Source: Geomicrobium sediminis
GTDB taxonomy: Bacteria; Bacillota; Bacilli; Bacillales; Marinococcaceae
Direction: 5' to 3'
NCBI RefSeq assembly: GCF_016908595.1
Contig: NZ_JAFBEC010000003.1
Span: 248,001-312,000, forward strand
DNA: 64,000 bases
Part shown: positions 50,192 through 59,214 of the stretch, in pieces
Numbering within the stretch: position 1 is the stretch's first letter
Layout: the number at the start of each line of letters is the position of its first letter
The notes under the pieces: generated by a model
Seen by the model: the letters and a program-made list of their open reading frames with translations, nothing else
Told to the model about the DNA's origin: nothing
Database searches by the model: none
Translations under genes and position numbers: made by a program

Positions 50192-51019
50192 ATGTCCGAC
50201 AAAACTAGTTTGTTGTATCAACATTTTTTCGAAGGATTGGAACAGACGGTACAGGGGATTGTTGAAGCAACCTCAGAGAACTCTGAAGAAGCCTTGACTG
50301 AGAATGAAAAAGAACTTCACCGTCAACTTTTGCTCCGCCTTCTTCAAAAAGTAAAAAAGGCGTTGCTGAATCAGGATTCGACTGAAGAATTGAATCTAGA
50401 TTACGATGCAACGAATGAGCTAGCACAGCAAGGTTATGAGTTAGAGTACATTATTCAATTGCTATCAAAGTTTCGTATTTATGCATTACAAGAGGTTGAA
50501 CATGAGTTAAGACGCTCGTTGGATTCCTTTCAAGAAAGTAATCAAGGAGAGCAAATTTTCCAGTTTTTATATCAAATTACTGAGATCTTTGACCAAGCAA
50601 TTGCTCAGTCCACGGAATACTATAATAGCCGTCACCAATTACGGTTAGTCAAATTGGAAGAGGAATTATTAGATTTATCCGCACCTATTGTACCTGTAAA
50701 AGAGAACATTTCAATTATGCCTATTATAGGTGTAATGAGTGATGATCGTGCAACGCACATTCTAAACAATGTTGTACCAATGGTTTCTGAACAGGGAGTT
50801 GAAACGTTAATCTTGGATTTATCCGCAATTCATATGTTTGATACCTATGCTGCATCACGATTTTTCACTGTTACGGGTACCCTAAGCCTTTTAGGAATTC
50901 GAACAATTATTACAGGAGTCCGCCCTGATATGGCACAAACAACAGTTCAACTTGGCGTTAAGCTTGCACACTTAGAAGTATATCAAGACGTCAAAACTGC
51001 ACTTGAGAAACTGGAGTAG
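50192..51019 (+). CDS. RsbR-type stressosome protein with C-terminal STAS domain
   Basis: A protein of 275 residues. The N-terminal half is a non-heme-globin-like helical sensor module as in RsbR paralogues; residues about 165-275 form a STAS domain, opening LLDLSAPIVPVKENISIMPIIG, with a threonine in the HMFDTYAA loop that corresponds to an RsbT phosphorylation site. No rsbS or rsbT gene is adjacent, so it is an orphan RsbR paralogue that would join stressosomes made elsewhere. Confidence 0.85.
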   Translation: MSDKTSLLYQHFFEGLEQTVQGIVEATSENSEEALTENEKELHRQLLLRLLQKVKKALLNQDSTEELNLDYDATNELAQQGYELEYIIQLLSKFRIYALQEVEHELRRSLDSFQESNQGEQIFQFLYQITEIFDQAIAQSTEYYNSRHQLRLVKLEEELLDLSAPIVPVKENISIMPIIGVMSDDRATHILNNVVPMVSEQGVETLILDLSAIHMFDTYAASRFFTVTGTLSLLGIRTIITGVRPDMAQTTVQLGVKLAHLEVYQDVKTALEKLE

Positions 51020-51150
51020 TAACGTAAGTTACAATTGCGTTTAATGAAATACGATTCTGTTTTTATCACTCGTCATTAGGGGTCTAATAGTAAGATCAAA
51101 GAATGATGAAGACCTTAACGTAATGCGAAGCTCAGTGTAAAATCATTAGT

Positions 51151-51285
51151 TTGGAGCAATTTAAGGGAATTAAAGTAAAGCATCGAATTACAGATGATTG
51201 TCCGTACGTGAACATGGTGGACGAAGAGATTGCACATGTAGAAGGTTTACTGAAATTACAAGGATTTGATTTGTATAACCTTTAG
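51151..51285 (+). pseudogene. Possible C-terminal gene fragment
   Basis: An open run from TTG 51151 (EQFKGIKVKHRITDD, CPYVNMVDEEIAHVEGL) to TAG 51285 looks like the end of a real protein but has no ribosome binding site or N-terminal part. I read it as a remnant. The rest of 51020-51443 has no gene apart from the terminator below. Confidence 0.35.
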
Positions 51286-51306
51286 GATTCCTTTGGACAG
51301 GATGTG

Positions 51307-51345
51307 GGTGCAAGTCAGGCATACCAGCCTGCTTGTGCCTTTTTC
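51307..51345 (+). terminator. Terminator-like hairpin, repeat of the one after the MBL gene
   Basis: GGTGCAAG plus CAGG pair with CCTG plus CTTGTGCC (two wobbles), followed by TTTTTCC. The arms are nearly identical to those at 48056-48092. Confidence 0.7.
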
Positions 51346-51443
51346 CATGACCAGATAAGTTGAATGATATCTTTAAGGGAATTGTATAGTAGAGCCTGTG
51401 TGACAGTCAGTGGCGTAAATTCAACGATGGAGAGGTTTTAATT

Positions 51444-51605
51444 ATGAACATAAACTTAGGTATCTTATTAGCCGCACTGGTTATTTTTCTGTTTATTCTT
51501 TACTTTGTTGTAGAATCAGCAGCGCAAAGGGGGATTGATAATTCTGATACCAAAAAGATGTTAGAGCAGATCTTAAAGAAGTTGGAAGAAGAGCGAAATA
51601 TATAA
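51444..51605 (+). CDS. Small single-helix membrane protein (53 aa)
   Basis: MNINLGILLAALVIFLF... : one transmembrane helix at about 5-24 followed by a charged helix containing RGIDNSDTKKMLEQILKKLEEE. The RGID-S plus coiled-coil tail resembles the short DUF6019-type Bacillus proteins. GAGAGG lies 9 nt before the ATG. Function unknown. Confidence 0.65.
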   Translation: MNINLGILLAALVIFLFILYFVVESAAQRGIDNSDTKKMLEQILKKLEEERNI

Positions 51606-51728
51606 CGATAAAGTCAACGGCCTGTAAGAGCTGTATGCAGGGCACAACTCTTGGTGACAAGAAAAGCTCCTTATATAGTGAATGCTACGAATAATAAAAA
51701 TCAAATAAGGTGTAACTAGGAGGCTGTT

Positions 51729-52169
51729 ATGAAGAAGCATCCTATTGTATATACTCCTTTAATTGGATTCTTATTCCTACCTGCTTGCGAAGGTGGAAAA
51801 GAGAATTCACAAGAGAGCGGTACGGATAACAATCTGGAGGAAGATCAAGAGTTGCCTGAAGATGACGAGGAGAATAATGTCGACGATGAGCCATTGGATG
51901 TGGAAGGAGAAGACCTAACGGAAAGTGATTTAGACACTGAGGAAGCTTCTTCTGATGAAGAGGATGCCGTTAGTGAAACTGTGTACCTTTACTATACAGA
52001 GAACACTGAAGCAAGTGATGCCCAAAGGTACAAAGAACATACGACGATCTATGCAGCTAGTAAAGATGAATTGTATTGGGCGGCGATTCATACGTGGGCA
52101 AGCGACCCGGACCATAAGGTCGGCAAATTCTTATCAACGGGGAAGAATTTGATGGTCCGCTGTTTATAG
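51729..52169 (+). CDS. Very acidic lipoprotein, apparently frameshifted
   Basis: A protein of 146 residues with lipobox LPAC (Cys20), a long Glu/Asp-rich linker (residues about 30-80) and a start of a GerMN-like domain (VYLYYTENTEASDAQRYKE). The frame ends at KNLMVRCL, but another frame continues EEFDGPLFIGDQISERPFQL and, past a TAG, NGTHFIYEIDVSN to 52282. The simplest reading is a frameshift near 52140 plus a later nonsense codon. AGGAGG precedes the ATG. Confidence 0.6.
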   Translation: MKKHPIVYTPLIGFLFLPACEGGKENSQESGTDNNLEEDQELPEDDEENNVDDEPLDVEGEDLTESDLDTEEASSDEEDAVSETVYLYYTENTEASDAQRYKEHTTIYAASKDELYWAAIHTWASDPDHKVGKFLSTGKNLMVRCL

Positions 52170-52554
52170 GAGACCAAATTAGTGAAAGGCCATTCCAGCT
52201 CCATGAAGATCGAAAAGAAGAATACGAAGAGCTGAATTAGAATGGTACTCATTTTATCTATGAAATCGACGTCAGTAATTAGTGAAAAGCTCATGCCTTA
52301 TTTGTGGTGTGGGTTTTTTACTACTGAAGCTTAAGTTGGTTAAGAATTAAGGGGAAATAACATTTATAAAGGTATCGTGTATCCGCAAAGTAGTATTCTT
52401 ATATTATCTCTTTTTAAGAAAATAACGAACAAGTTCTTCAGAAATTGTTCGATAAATAGTGTTTTGCTTCAAACGTCCTGTTCATACTACAAGGAAATTT
52501 CAGTAATCTAAAGACGCAAGTTAAAAAGCTATTTTTAGTGAGGAGTGTAAGATA

Positions 52555-53808
52555 ATGACAAACACTGAAGAAGTAGTAAAAGAACAAACATTAAATTTTC
52601 TGAGTGGAAAAAGCAGTGAAGATCCTTTTTCATTATTTGCTAAGCTTCGATCAATAGGATCTGTAGTTTCTGTGCCTAATCCTATGGATAGCAATAAACA
52701 AGCATGGATGATTACGGACATGGACGAAGCAATGAATGTGCTTAAAGACAATAAAAGGTTTACAGTAGATCCAAAGGGCCTAGAAGATAACAACTTACGA
52801 GAAGATCTTGCGAATAATCTAGACTCTTCAACACCTGACACATTTTTCACGGGTAATTCAATGCTTTTTGTAGATGGGGTAGACCATAAAAGACTGCGAA
52901 AATTAGTTTCTAGAGCTTTTACCCCTAAATACATGGAAGAATTACGACCTCGTGTTCAGCAAATTGCAGACGAGTTATTAGATCAGGTAATTGAAGAGGG
53001 TGCAATGGATATCGTCAAAGATTATGCTTATCCATTACCAATTAATGTGATTAGTGAAATGTTAGGAGTACCGACATCAGATCGTAAGGACTTACAAACA
53101 TGGTCATCAGCAATTGCGAAAGGATTAGGGTGGGGGAGACAAGACCCAAGTATCGCTTATAGTTTAAATAGCTTTGGAAACTACACGAAACAACTCGTCG
53201 AAGAGAAGCGTAAAAATCCAGGGAATGATCTCATTAGTCAATTAATAATAATTGAAGAAGAAGGCGATCGTCTTAGTGAATCAGAGTTAATATCCATGAT
53301 TACATTACTCATTTTTGCAGGTCACGAGACGACTTCAAATCTCATCGCCACAGGGACGATGATGCTACTTGATCACCCAAAACAATTAGAGCATCTAAAA
53401 TCAGACTTAGGTTTAGTTCCTACAGCTGTAGAAGAGTTATTACGATTTAATGGTCCTTCTACAAGTGTAGGTCCTCGCTTTGCCAAAGAAGACATCATCA
53501 TTAATAATCAAAAGATAAACAAAGGTGACATGTTATTGGTTTTGGTCAAATCGGCAAATCGTGATGAGCAGAAGTTTTATCAGCCGGATGAATTAAATGT
53601 GATGCGTGAGATTGACAGGCATTTAGCATTTGGACAAGGCATTCATATGTGTCTTGGAGCGCCATTAGCAAGAATTGAAGGAGACATTGCTTTTACTACG
53701 ATGTTGAGGCGTATTCCTAATATAGAATTGAACGTCAAAAGAGATGAGTTGGATTGGGATATTGCCTTATCGTCTCAAAGTTTAAATTCTTTACCAGTTA
53801 CTTTTTAG
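52555..53808 (+). CDS. Cytochrome P450 (CYP107-like bacterial class)
   Basis: A protein of 417 residues. The I-helix oxygen motif is AGHETTS, the ExxR helix EELLRF is present, and the heme loop is FGQGIHMCLGAPLARIE with the axial cysteine. A soluble class I enzyme needing a ferredoxin and reductase, neither of which is adjacent. GTGAGGAG precedes the ATG. It converges on a TetR-type regulator gene whose other neighbour is an esterase. Confidence 0.93.
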   Translation: MTNTEEVVKEQTLNFLSGKSSEDPFSLFAKLRSIGSVVSVPNPMDSNKQAWMITDMDEAMNVLKDNKRFTVDPKGLEDNNLREDLANNLDSSTPDTFFTGNSMLFVDGVDHKRLRKLVSRAFTPKYMEELRPRVQQIADELLDQVIEEGAMDIVKDYAYPLPINVISEMLGVPTSDRKDLQTWSSAIAKGLGWGRQDPSIAYSLNSFGNYTKQLVEEKRKNPGNDLISQLIIIEEEGDRLSESELISMITLLIFAGHETTSNLIATGTMMLLDHPKQLEHLKSDLGLVPTAVEELLRFNGPSTSVGPRFAKEDIIINNQKINKGDMLLVLVKSANRDEQKFYQPDELNVMREIDRHLAFGQGIHMCLGAPLARIEGDIAFTTMLRRIPNIELNVKRDELDWDIALSSQSLNSLPVTF

Positions 53809-53886
53809 AAATCGTAAACGAATAGTGACTATTCTAGAAACTGGGGAAGCGTTCATTGAATGCTTCCTTTAATAATGCCTAATATT

Positions 53887-54453
53887 TTAGACTTTATTAA
53901 TAAACTTCTTATTAATAACAACTAATATCTCCTTGATTTCATCAGCTACTAATTCAGGTTTTTTTTGAAAGTCAGTGCGAATCCATTCTTCTAACACAGA
54001 TACGCTACCACCAGAAACAAAAGTATACAATAACTCAACTTTTGATTGATCCATGCTACTTTGTTGTTTCCATTTTTCTACGATATCTTCTTTGAAGTAG
54101 CTAATGATATTTGTCAAAAGGTCACGCTTCCCATTACATATGAGCGTTAGGCATAATTCTTTATTATCTTGAAGGTGTAAACAAAGGTTATAAAAAAGCT
54201 GATGATAATTGCCGTGGATCATAGACTTTTCAACTTTGCTAATAAATGTATTCGTAAATGTGTTATCAATCGTTCGTAATAATTCATGAGGGGATTGATA
54301 ATGAGTATAAAAAGTGTTGCGATTAATGTCTGCTCTCTTACAAAGTTCTGTAACTGTAATATCGAGAATAGACTTTTCGTTCAGTAGCTGTAATAAGCTT
54401 TCTTTTAGCACTAGTTTAGTGTATTTGACACGTCTATCATCATGTTTAACCAA
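53887..54453 (-). CDS. TetR/AcrR-family transcriptional regulator
   Basis: A protein of 188 residues. The N-terminal helix-turn-helix is ITVTELCKRADINRNTFYTHYQSPHELL, and the C-terminal part is a TetR dimer/ligand domain of the type common in Firmicutes. It faces the esterase gene across about 145 bp that contain repeated GTTCGTTA/TAACGAAC elements, the likely operators. AGGAGG lies before the ATG. Confidence 0.88.
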   Translation of the reverse strand: MVKHDDRRVKYTKLVLKESLLQLLNEKSILDITVTELCKRADINRNTFYTHYQSPHELLRTIDNTFTNTFISKVEKSMIHGNYHQLFYNLCLHLQDNKELCLTLICNGKRDLLTNIISYFKEDIVEKWKQQSSMDQSKVELLYTFVSGGSVSVLEEWIRTDFQKKPELVADEIKEILVVINKKFINKV

Positions 54454-54489
54454 GATCTTTTCCTCCTATAAATGTAAACATTGTGTGAT

Positions 54490-54520
54490 TAACGAACATA
54501 AATAGCATAAACGTTCGTTA
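54490..54520. promoter_or_regulatory. Candidate TetR-type operator
   Basis: TAACGAAC and GTTCGTTA are perfect inverted arms separated by 15 bp, just upstream of the regulator gene. Further CGAAC half-sites lie at about 54535 and 54557 toward the esterase gene, so one protein could control both directions. Confidence 0.55.
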
Positions 54521-54604
54521 AGTATCATATATAGCGAACTTGATGTTTTTTATCGAACACATTGTTAGTATACTATACATAATTAAAAGGATGGGAGAAT
54601 GACA

Positions 54605-55534
54605 ATGAGTAAATACAATATACACACCGATTTCGATTCTTTAAAAAATAAAAAGTTACCTTTATATCCAAAGCTACTTCCAACTTTGAATAGATTGGTG
54701 GACAGGAAAAATAAAAGAATTAAATTACCAAAACAAATCAAAACAACATCTTATATTATTGACGGTTACCAATTAGAAGATATTACTGTGACTGTATATG
54801 AACCTTTATTAGAAACACCTAAAGATGATTTACCGTGTTTAATCTATTATCATGGTGGTGGTTTTGCTATTAAAGAAGCCCCATATCATATAAATTTAGT
54901 AACTGAATATGCACTTGAAGCAGAGTGTAAAGTGGTATTTGTAAATTATAGGTTAATGCCTAAGAGTCCCTTCCCAATAGGTTTAGAAGATTGCTACAGT
55001 GCGTATGATTGGGTGCGAAATCATACCGAAGATTTAGGGGTTAATAAGAATAAGATCGCAGTTGGTGGGGATAGTGCTGGTGGTGCTTTGGCTACTGGAG
55101 TGACTCTAATGGCTAGAGATCGTGGGACGCTAAATCTCTGTTTTCAAATGTTAATCTATCCGGTTACAGATGCGAGGCAGAATACAAATTCAATGAAGGT
55201 TTATGTGGACACCCCTATGTGGAATTCTAAGCTAAATAAAAAAATGTGGGATCTCTATTTACAGGATGGAGTTGGAGATCTAAGAAATTATGCATCCCTG
55301 ATGGAAAATGACTCCTTAGCAGGCTTACCTAATGCTTATATCGAGGTTGCACAATATGATTGTTTGCATGATGAAGGGCTGAACTATGCAAATAAACTGA
55401 TATCTAATGGACAACAAGTTGAGTTGAATGACACTAAAGGTACTGTACATGGTTATGATATGGTGGAGAATAGCAAGATCGTCATTTCAAACAAAAAGAA
55501 ACGTATCAATGCACTAAAGAAAGCGTTTAGTTAG
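54605..55534 (+). CDS. Alpha/beta-hydrolase esterase, HSL family
   Basis: A protein of 309 residues. The oxyanion motif is HGGG (83-86), the nucleophile Ser157 is in GDSAGG, the acid is in QYDCLHDEG and the histidine in TVHGYDM, the full hormone-sensitive-lipase-family set. ATG 54605 lies 7 nt after GGGAG; ATG 54599 is a weaker choice. Divergent from the TetR-type gene and two genes from the P450, so the three may form a catabolic or detoxification unit. Confidence 0.9.
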   Translation: MSKYNIHTDFDSLKNKKLPLYPKLLPTLNRLVDRKNKRIKLPKQIKTTSYIIDGYQLEDITVTVYEPLLETPKDDLPCLIYYHGGGFAIKEAPYHINLVTEYALEAECKVVFVNYRLMPKSPFPIGLEDCYSAYDWVRNHTEDLGVNKNKIAVGGDSAGGALATGVTLMARDRGTLNLCFQMLIYPVTDARQNTNSMKVYVDTPMWNSKLNKKMWDLYLQDGVGDLRNYASLMENDSLAGLPNAYIEVAQYDCLHDEGLNYANKLISNGQQVELNDTKGTVHGYDMVENSKIVISNKKKRINALKKAFS

Positions 55535-55852
55535 AATTTATCGATTAACTTAATCGAATTGATGTTTAGTTTTTTTATCATCGGTATGTATTGATAAGAG
55601 AGCATCTTGGAGTTGTTTTTATTGCACCTTATTCAATGATCAGTTTCGATACTAATAAATGAATATACAATTAATTATGATTTATTTGTAACCGCGCTGT
55701 TTAATTCCCGACCTATAAGTAACGCAGCTGCAGAAATGATTTCCAGGAGGTGCGACGCAAATAAAAAAAGATGTGACGTGACGAACAGTGAAAATCATTG
55801 GATGATCCGTACTGAAAGAAGTAAGATACTCAATTTTTAGGAGGAGATTCGT
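55535..55852. other. Intergenic region without a gene
   Basis: Contains TCGATTAA-C-TTAATCGA (55541-55557) followed by a T tract near 55570, which may end the esterase transcript, and GGAGG near 55746 with no usable start codon after it. No open frame stands out on either strand. Confidence 0.4.
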
Positions 55853-56464
55853 ATGAAGAAGCTGTTAATCCTAGTACCCATGTTTGCGCTTGTAGCGATG
55901 CCATTCGCTGTGCAATCTGTAGAGGCATCATCAGGAAATGAACTAGAAGTTGAACAATCAAAGGGATCTGATCCTTTAATTACACCAGGATATAGTCCAA
56001 TTTTCGAATGGACTCCTGAAGAGCAACCAATACTCACAAAGGGACCTGGAGAGTCCTTTGAAAAAGAGTTTTTACAAGTCATGTTAACGCATTTCGGATT
56101 TGAAACGGACATTGACGGGATTTTTGGTGAACATACTGAACAACAAGTGAAGAATTTGCAAGCAGATCAGGGAATTACTCAAAGTGGAATTGTTGACGTT
56201 GACACTTGGATGATTCTGCAAGAAGAGTACGGAAAGAAGATCTTTACGGAAGAGAAAGCTATTACCTTTGCAGAAGAGGCTTTAGATAATGATGATCTTA
56301 GATTCGGAATCGTTGGATACAAAGACGTGATACCAGAAAATAGAAGCTATTATAAAGTTCAAGCAAAAAGCCAAGAATTGATTGATAATGGTGGAAGTGG
56401 AACAGTTGGATATTATGATGTTTATAATAATGGTGAAGTCGTAGAATCAGACCCTCCAAAGTAA
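55853..56464 (+). CDS. Secreted protein with peptidoglycan-binding domain
   Basis: A protein of 203 residues. The signal peptide ends near VEASSG (about 27). Residues about 70-125 form a PGB_1 domain (FLQVMLTHFGFETDIDGIFGEHTEQQVKNLQADQGI). The C-terminal about 75 residues are of unknown type, ending in VESDPPK. AGGAGG precedes the ATG. Exported and probably held at the wall; no catalytic domain is present. Confidence 0.85.
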   Translation: MKKLLILVPMFALVAMPFAVQSVEASSGNELEVEQSKGSDPLITPGYSPIFEWTPEEQPILTKGPGESFEKEFLQVMLTHFGFETDIDGIFGEHTEQQVKNLQADQGITQSGIVDVDTWMILQEEYGKKIFTEEKAITFAEEALDNDDLRFGIVGYKDVIPENRSYYKVQAKSQELIDNGGSGTVGYYDVYNNGEVVESDPPK

Positions 56465-56487
56465 ACGGGTTTAATTTGGAGTGCCGA

Positions 56488-56524
56488 GCGAAATCCCTGT
56501 TCAAAAAGGGATTTCGCCTTTTTA
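56488..56524. terminator. Terminator after the peptidoglycan-binding gene
   Basis: GCGAAATCCC and GGGATTTCGC form a perfect 10-bp stem with a 10-nt loop, followed by CTTTTTAC on the plus strand. Confidence 0.88.
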
Positions 56525-56558
56525 CGCGTAGGTTATATAAAGAATTATGAGTCAATAA

Positions 56559-56723
56559 TTAATTCATAAAACGTTTAATCGCTTCAAGACGTGCTTTATG
56601 ATGACAATCCTCACATGTGAATTTAGTGCCTTTTCGTTCTTTGACAAGCTTATAAAGAGTAGATCCTTCATAGACATGGAACGTTCGCTTGCAACTGTAA
56701 CAAATTAGTTCATAACTGAACAT
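56559..56723 (-). CDS. Small zinc-ribbon-like protein (DUF2197/YlaI-type)
   Basis: A protein of 54 residues with two CxxC pairs, CYSC near residue 8 and CEDC near residue 38, and a basic C-terminal helix (HHKARLEAIKRFM). Pattern and size fit DUF2197 zinc-ribbon proteins. AAGGAG lies 13 nt before the ATG, rather far, and GGGA is closer. Likely metal-binding; role unknown. Confidence 0.65.
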   Translation of the reverse strand: MFSYELICYSCKRTFHVYEGSTLYKLVKERKGTKFTCEDCHHKARLEAIKRFMN

Positions 56724-56912
56724 AACATCCCGTCAACTCCTTTTACGGAAATCATTTCCCCACCAGACAGTATAACATTCCCTCCCTTCAATGTTATAAC
56801 GCGCTCATGCTGACTTCATAAAAATACCAAAAATGGTGAATTCAGAAACCGGATAGCGTTACAATGGTTATAGATGCTTTGGTATAACCAATTAACTGAA
56901 GGGGTACTCTCT

Positions 56913-57443
56913 ATGAAAAAAGCGGTAACCACTGTTTTTGTAAGTTTATTTATGGTAGTAGTAATCGTATTGATAGTACAATATTCCGCTCCAAAGAGCG
57001 CACAAGTGGGCTATGCAGCACCTGAATTTCAACTAACTATGATAAATCAAGAGCAAACCGTAGCGCTTCAAGATTATGATGATAACTTTATTATCGTAAA
57101 TTTATGGGCTTCATGGTGTGATCAGTGCAAAGATAACTTTCCGTTATTAGAGGAATTGGACAACAAGTATGGTGACGAACAATTAAAGGTTCTAGCAGTT
57201 AATGTGGATAGTCTGGAATTTAATGATCATGGAGTGTTATCGTTTTTACTTGAGCACCCCTACACTATACCATTTTTAAAAAGTAATGAGCTGTTTGAAG
57301 AAAGTTATCCTTACTTAACGGGGGTTCCTACGACGTATTTTATTGACGAAGATCACATTGTTATTGATGCTATTTCTGGTGAGTTGGATCCAAAGGGAAT
57401 TGAGCAAAAAATGGAACATTATTTTGAGCATAGGAATGAATGA
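56913..57443 (+). CDS. Membrane-anchored thiol-disulfide oxidoreductase, ResA/TlpA-like
   Basis: A protein of 176 residues: an N-terminal membrane anchor (about 5-24), then a TlpA/ResA thioredoxin fold with WASWCDQC (Cys69, Cys72) and the cis-proline region TGVPTTYFID. It acts outside the membrane. GAAGGGG precedes ATG 56913. ResA serves cytochrome c maturation, but no such genes are adjacent, so the target is open. Confidence 0.9.
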   Translation: MKKAVTTVFVSLFMVVVIVLIVQYSAPKSAQVGYAAPEFQLTMINQEQTVALQDYDDNFIIVNLWASWCDQCKDNFPLLEELDNKYGDEQLKVLAVNVDSLEFNDHGVLSFLLEHPYTIPFLKSNELFEESYPYLTGVPTTYFIDEDHIVIDAISGELDPKGIEQKMEHYFEHRNE

Positions 57444-57543
57444 TGGCTAGGTAACGTTGTTTGGTTTACAAGAAAATTAAGTTGTCATCTTACGTGCATC
57501 GTCGATGGTATGATTAAACTAATTGACAGAGGGGTGAGGAACA

Positions 57544-57759
57544 TTGCAAACGCGCAGAAAAAATCCTTGGCTGATTTGTTTATCAATACTTTTAACAATC
57601 GTAGGCTGTACACTTGTGGCATTGCAGTTGATGAGTCTCATAGGAATCATCGAACGAGCATTTCCATTTATTATTGCAACAGGTATGTTAATAGGACTAG
57701 CAGCAATGTTGAATCTTTGCTTATATAATGTTGTGAAGAAACAAAGGTTGTATCAATAA
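57544..57759 (+). CDS. Small two-helix membrane protein
   Basis: A protein of 71 residues starting at TTG 57544 behind GAGGGGTGAGG. Helices lie at about 9-29 and 37-58 with basic ends (TRRKNP, KKQRLYQ). No family recognised. Confidence 0.55.
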   Translation: MQTRRKNPWLICLSILLTIVGCTLVALQLMSLIGIIERAFPFIIATGMLIGLAAMLNLCLYNVVKKQRLYQ

Positions 57760-57821
57760 TTGAATGAATAATGTGCAAATTATGTTGGTCTAAGGTGACC
57801 TTTGCATGGGGCGTGATATAA

Positions 57822-58142
57822 ATGAGAAAAAGTAAATTAGCAATCACTGGGATCGTCTGTGTAGTTTCTATATTCGCATTACAAACGTTACTACATAAGG
57901 AACCATCAAGCATGCAAGCTGTTATGGATTCATTGTGGGAAAACCATCATGTGCAGAGTATACACGTTGGTGACACAGATTCTGTAATTGCTGTATCGAT
58001 CTTTGATAAAGAAGAGATAGCAAAAGTAGAAAAGTATCTTGAACAGAATCTTTCTAAAGAGAAGTTGGAACATTACAGTCTTCATGTCTTTCTTTATTCG
58101 CCAGATGATAAAGAGTTTCGGGACAATGCAAGAGGGTTGTAG
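57822..58142 (+). CDS. Short exported or membrane-anchored protein
   Basis: A protein of 106 residues with one N-terminal hydrophobic segment (about 6-22), then a small soluble alpha/beta part (VQSIHVGDTDSVIAVSIFDKEEIAKVEKYLEQ). GGGGCGTG precedes the ATG. No family recognised. Confidence 0.55.
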   Translation: MRKSKLAITGIVCVVSIFALQTLLHKEPSSMQAVMDSLWENHHVQSIHVGDTDSVIAVSIFDKEEIAKVEKYLEQNLSKEKLEHYSLHVFLYSPDDKEFRDNARGL

Positions 58143-58193
58143 CACACTTTTATCAATCTATTAATGTGAATGACCTTGAAGAGAGGGGAACAA

Positions 58194-58523
58194 ATGAAGT
58201 ATTTTTATGGCGCATTAGCAGTACTTGGGACAATACTTCCTTATTCTCAGTTGTTACCGTGGTTATATCACTATGGTTTTAATTTGACGCAATTTTTTGC
58301 TGAAATGAACCAATCGAGAATGGGAGCATTTGCTTGGTGGGATGTAATCATCTCAATTATTGTCGTTATCGGTTTTATCATTTACGAAGGAAAGCGTAAG
58401 GGAATGAGGCATCTTTGGATTCCAATTATTGCTTCACTCACGGTTGGTGTTTCCCTGGCCTTGCCCCTATTTCTCCTGTTCCGACAGGTACATTTAGAGA
58501 AGCAAGAAAGACATCAAGTGTGA
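58194..58523 (+). CDS. DUF2834 membrane protein
   Basis: A protein of 109 residues with three helices (about 4-22, 50-67 and 76-98). The segment LTQFFAEMNQSRMGAFAWWDVIISIIV matches DUF2834. GAGAGGGG precedes ATG 58194; an upstream extension is not supported. Function unknown. Confidence 0.8.
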   Translation: MKYFYGALAVLGTILPYSQLLPWLYHYGFNLTQFFAEMNQSRMGAFAWWDVIISIIVVIGFIIYEGKRKGMRHLWIPIIASLTVGVSLALPLFLLFRQVHLEKQERHQV

Positions 58524-58540
58524 ATCCTAAAAAATAAAAA

Positions 58541-58569
58541 CAGCTCTGATGAAATGAGCTGCTTTTTTA
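58541..58569. terminator. Bidirectional terminator
   Basis: CAGCTC and GAGCTG stem with A-rich left and T-rich right flanks (TTTTTT), between convergent DUF2834 and reductase genes. Confidence 0.7.
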
Positions 58570-58583
58570 GGTTGTTTGCTAAT

Positions 58584-59108
58584 TCATTTTACTTCATAAT
58601 GCAATTCCACAAATTGATTAAAGTGTTGAGTGCCTTTCAATGAAAGGTCTAACGTAAAATCCCCAGCTTTGAATAATGGAATTCCTTTACCGATAATCGT
58701 CGGTGCAATTGTGATAATGAATTCATCAATTAACTTCTCTTGAATAAAGCCAGATAGTAATTCTCCTCCACCAACAAGCCAAATGTTTTTGCCTTTATGT
58801 TGGTTTAGCTTTTGAACAAAATGATAGACATCTTCATTAACAAACGTTACATGTTCAGTATCAGTAGCGGATGAGCGTGTGAATACGTAGCACTTTTTAT
58901 CTTTATATGGGAATTCTCCAGCTTCTTGATACATGACCCAGTCGTACGTTCTTTTCCCCATTACAACAGTGTCAATGGTTTCGTAGAACTCCGAAAATCC
59001 ATTATCCCCTTCGCCCTCTACGTTAAATAACCATTCTAGAGATTCATTTTCTGTAGCAATGTATCCATCTAAACTAGATGCAATAAATGCCACGACTTTT
59101 CGATTCAT
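58584..59108 (-). CDS. Dihydrofolate-reductase-like protein (RibD C-terminal family)
   Basis: A protein of 174 residues of the YwjB/YyaP type: VVAFIASSLDGYIA at the N-terminus, TVVMGKRTYDWV in the middle, and IWLVGGGELLSGFIQEKLIDEFIITIAPTIIGKGIPLF at the C-terminus. These are stand-alone RibD-C/DHFR-like reductases of unknown substrate. AAAGGTG precedes ATG 59108. Divergent from a WYL regulator. Confidence 0.88.
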   Translation of the reverse strand: MNRKVVAFIASSLDGYIATENESLEWLFNVEGEGDNGFSEFYETIDTVVMGKRTYDWVMYQEAGEFPYKDKKCYVFTRSSATDTEHVTFVNEDVYHFVQKLNQHKGKNIWLVGGGELLSGFIQEKLIDEFIITIAPTIIGKGIPLFKAGDFTLDLSLKGTQHFNQFVELHYEVK

Positions 59109-59214
59109 AATCATCACCTTTCTTTTAGTTGTAGATTAAGTATACAATTAAAATATGACACCTTATGTCATATTAAGTGGCTTATTCATAGTATTACCTA
59201 AGGGGATTAATCGT

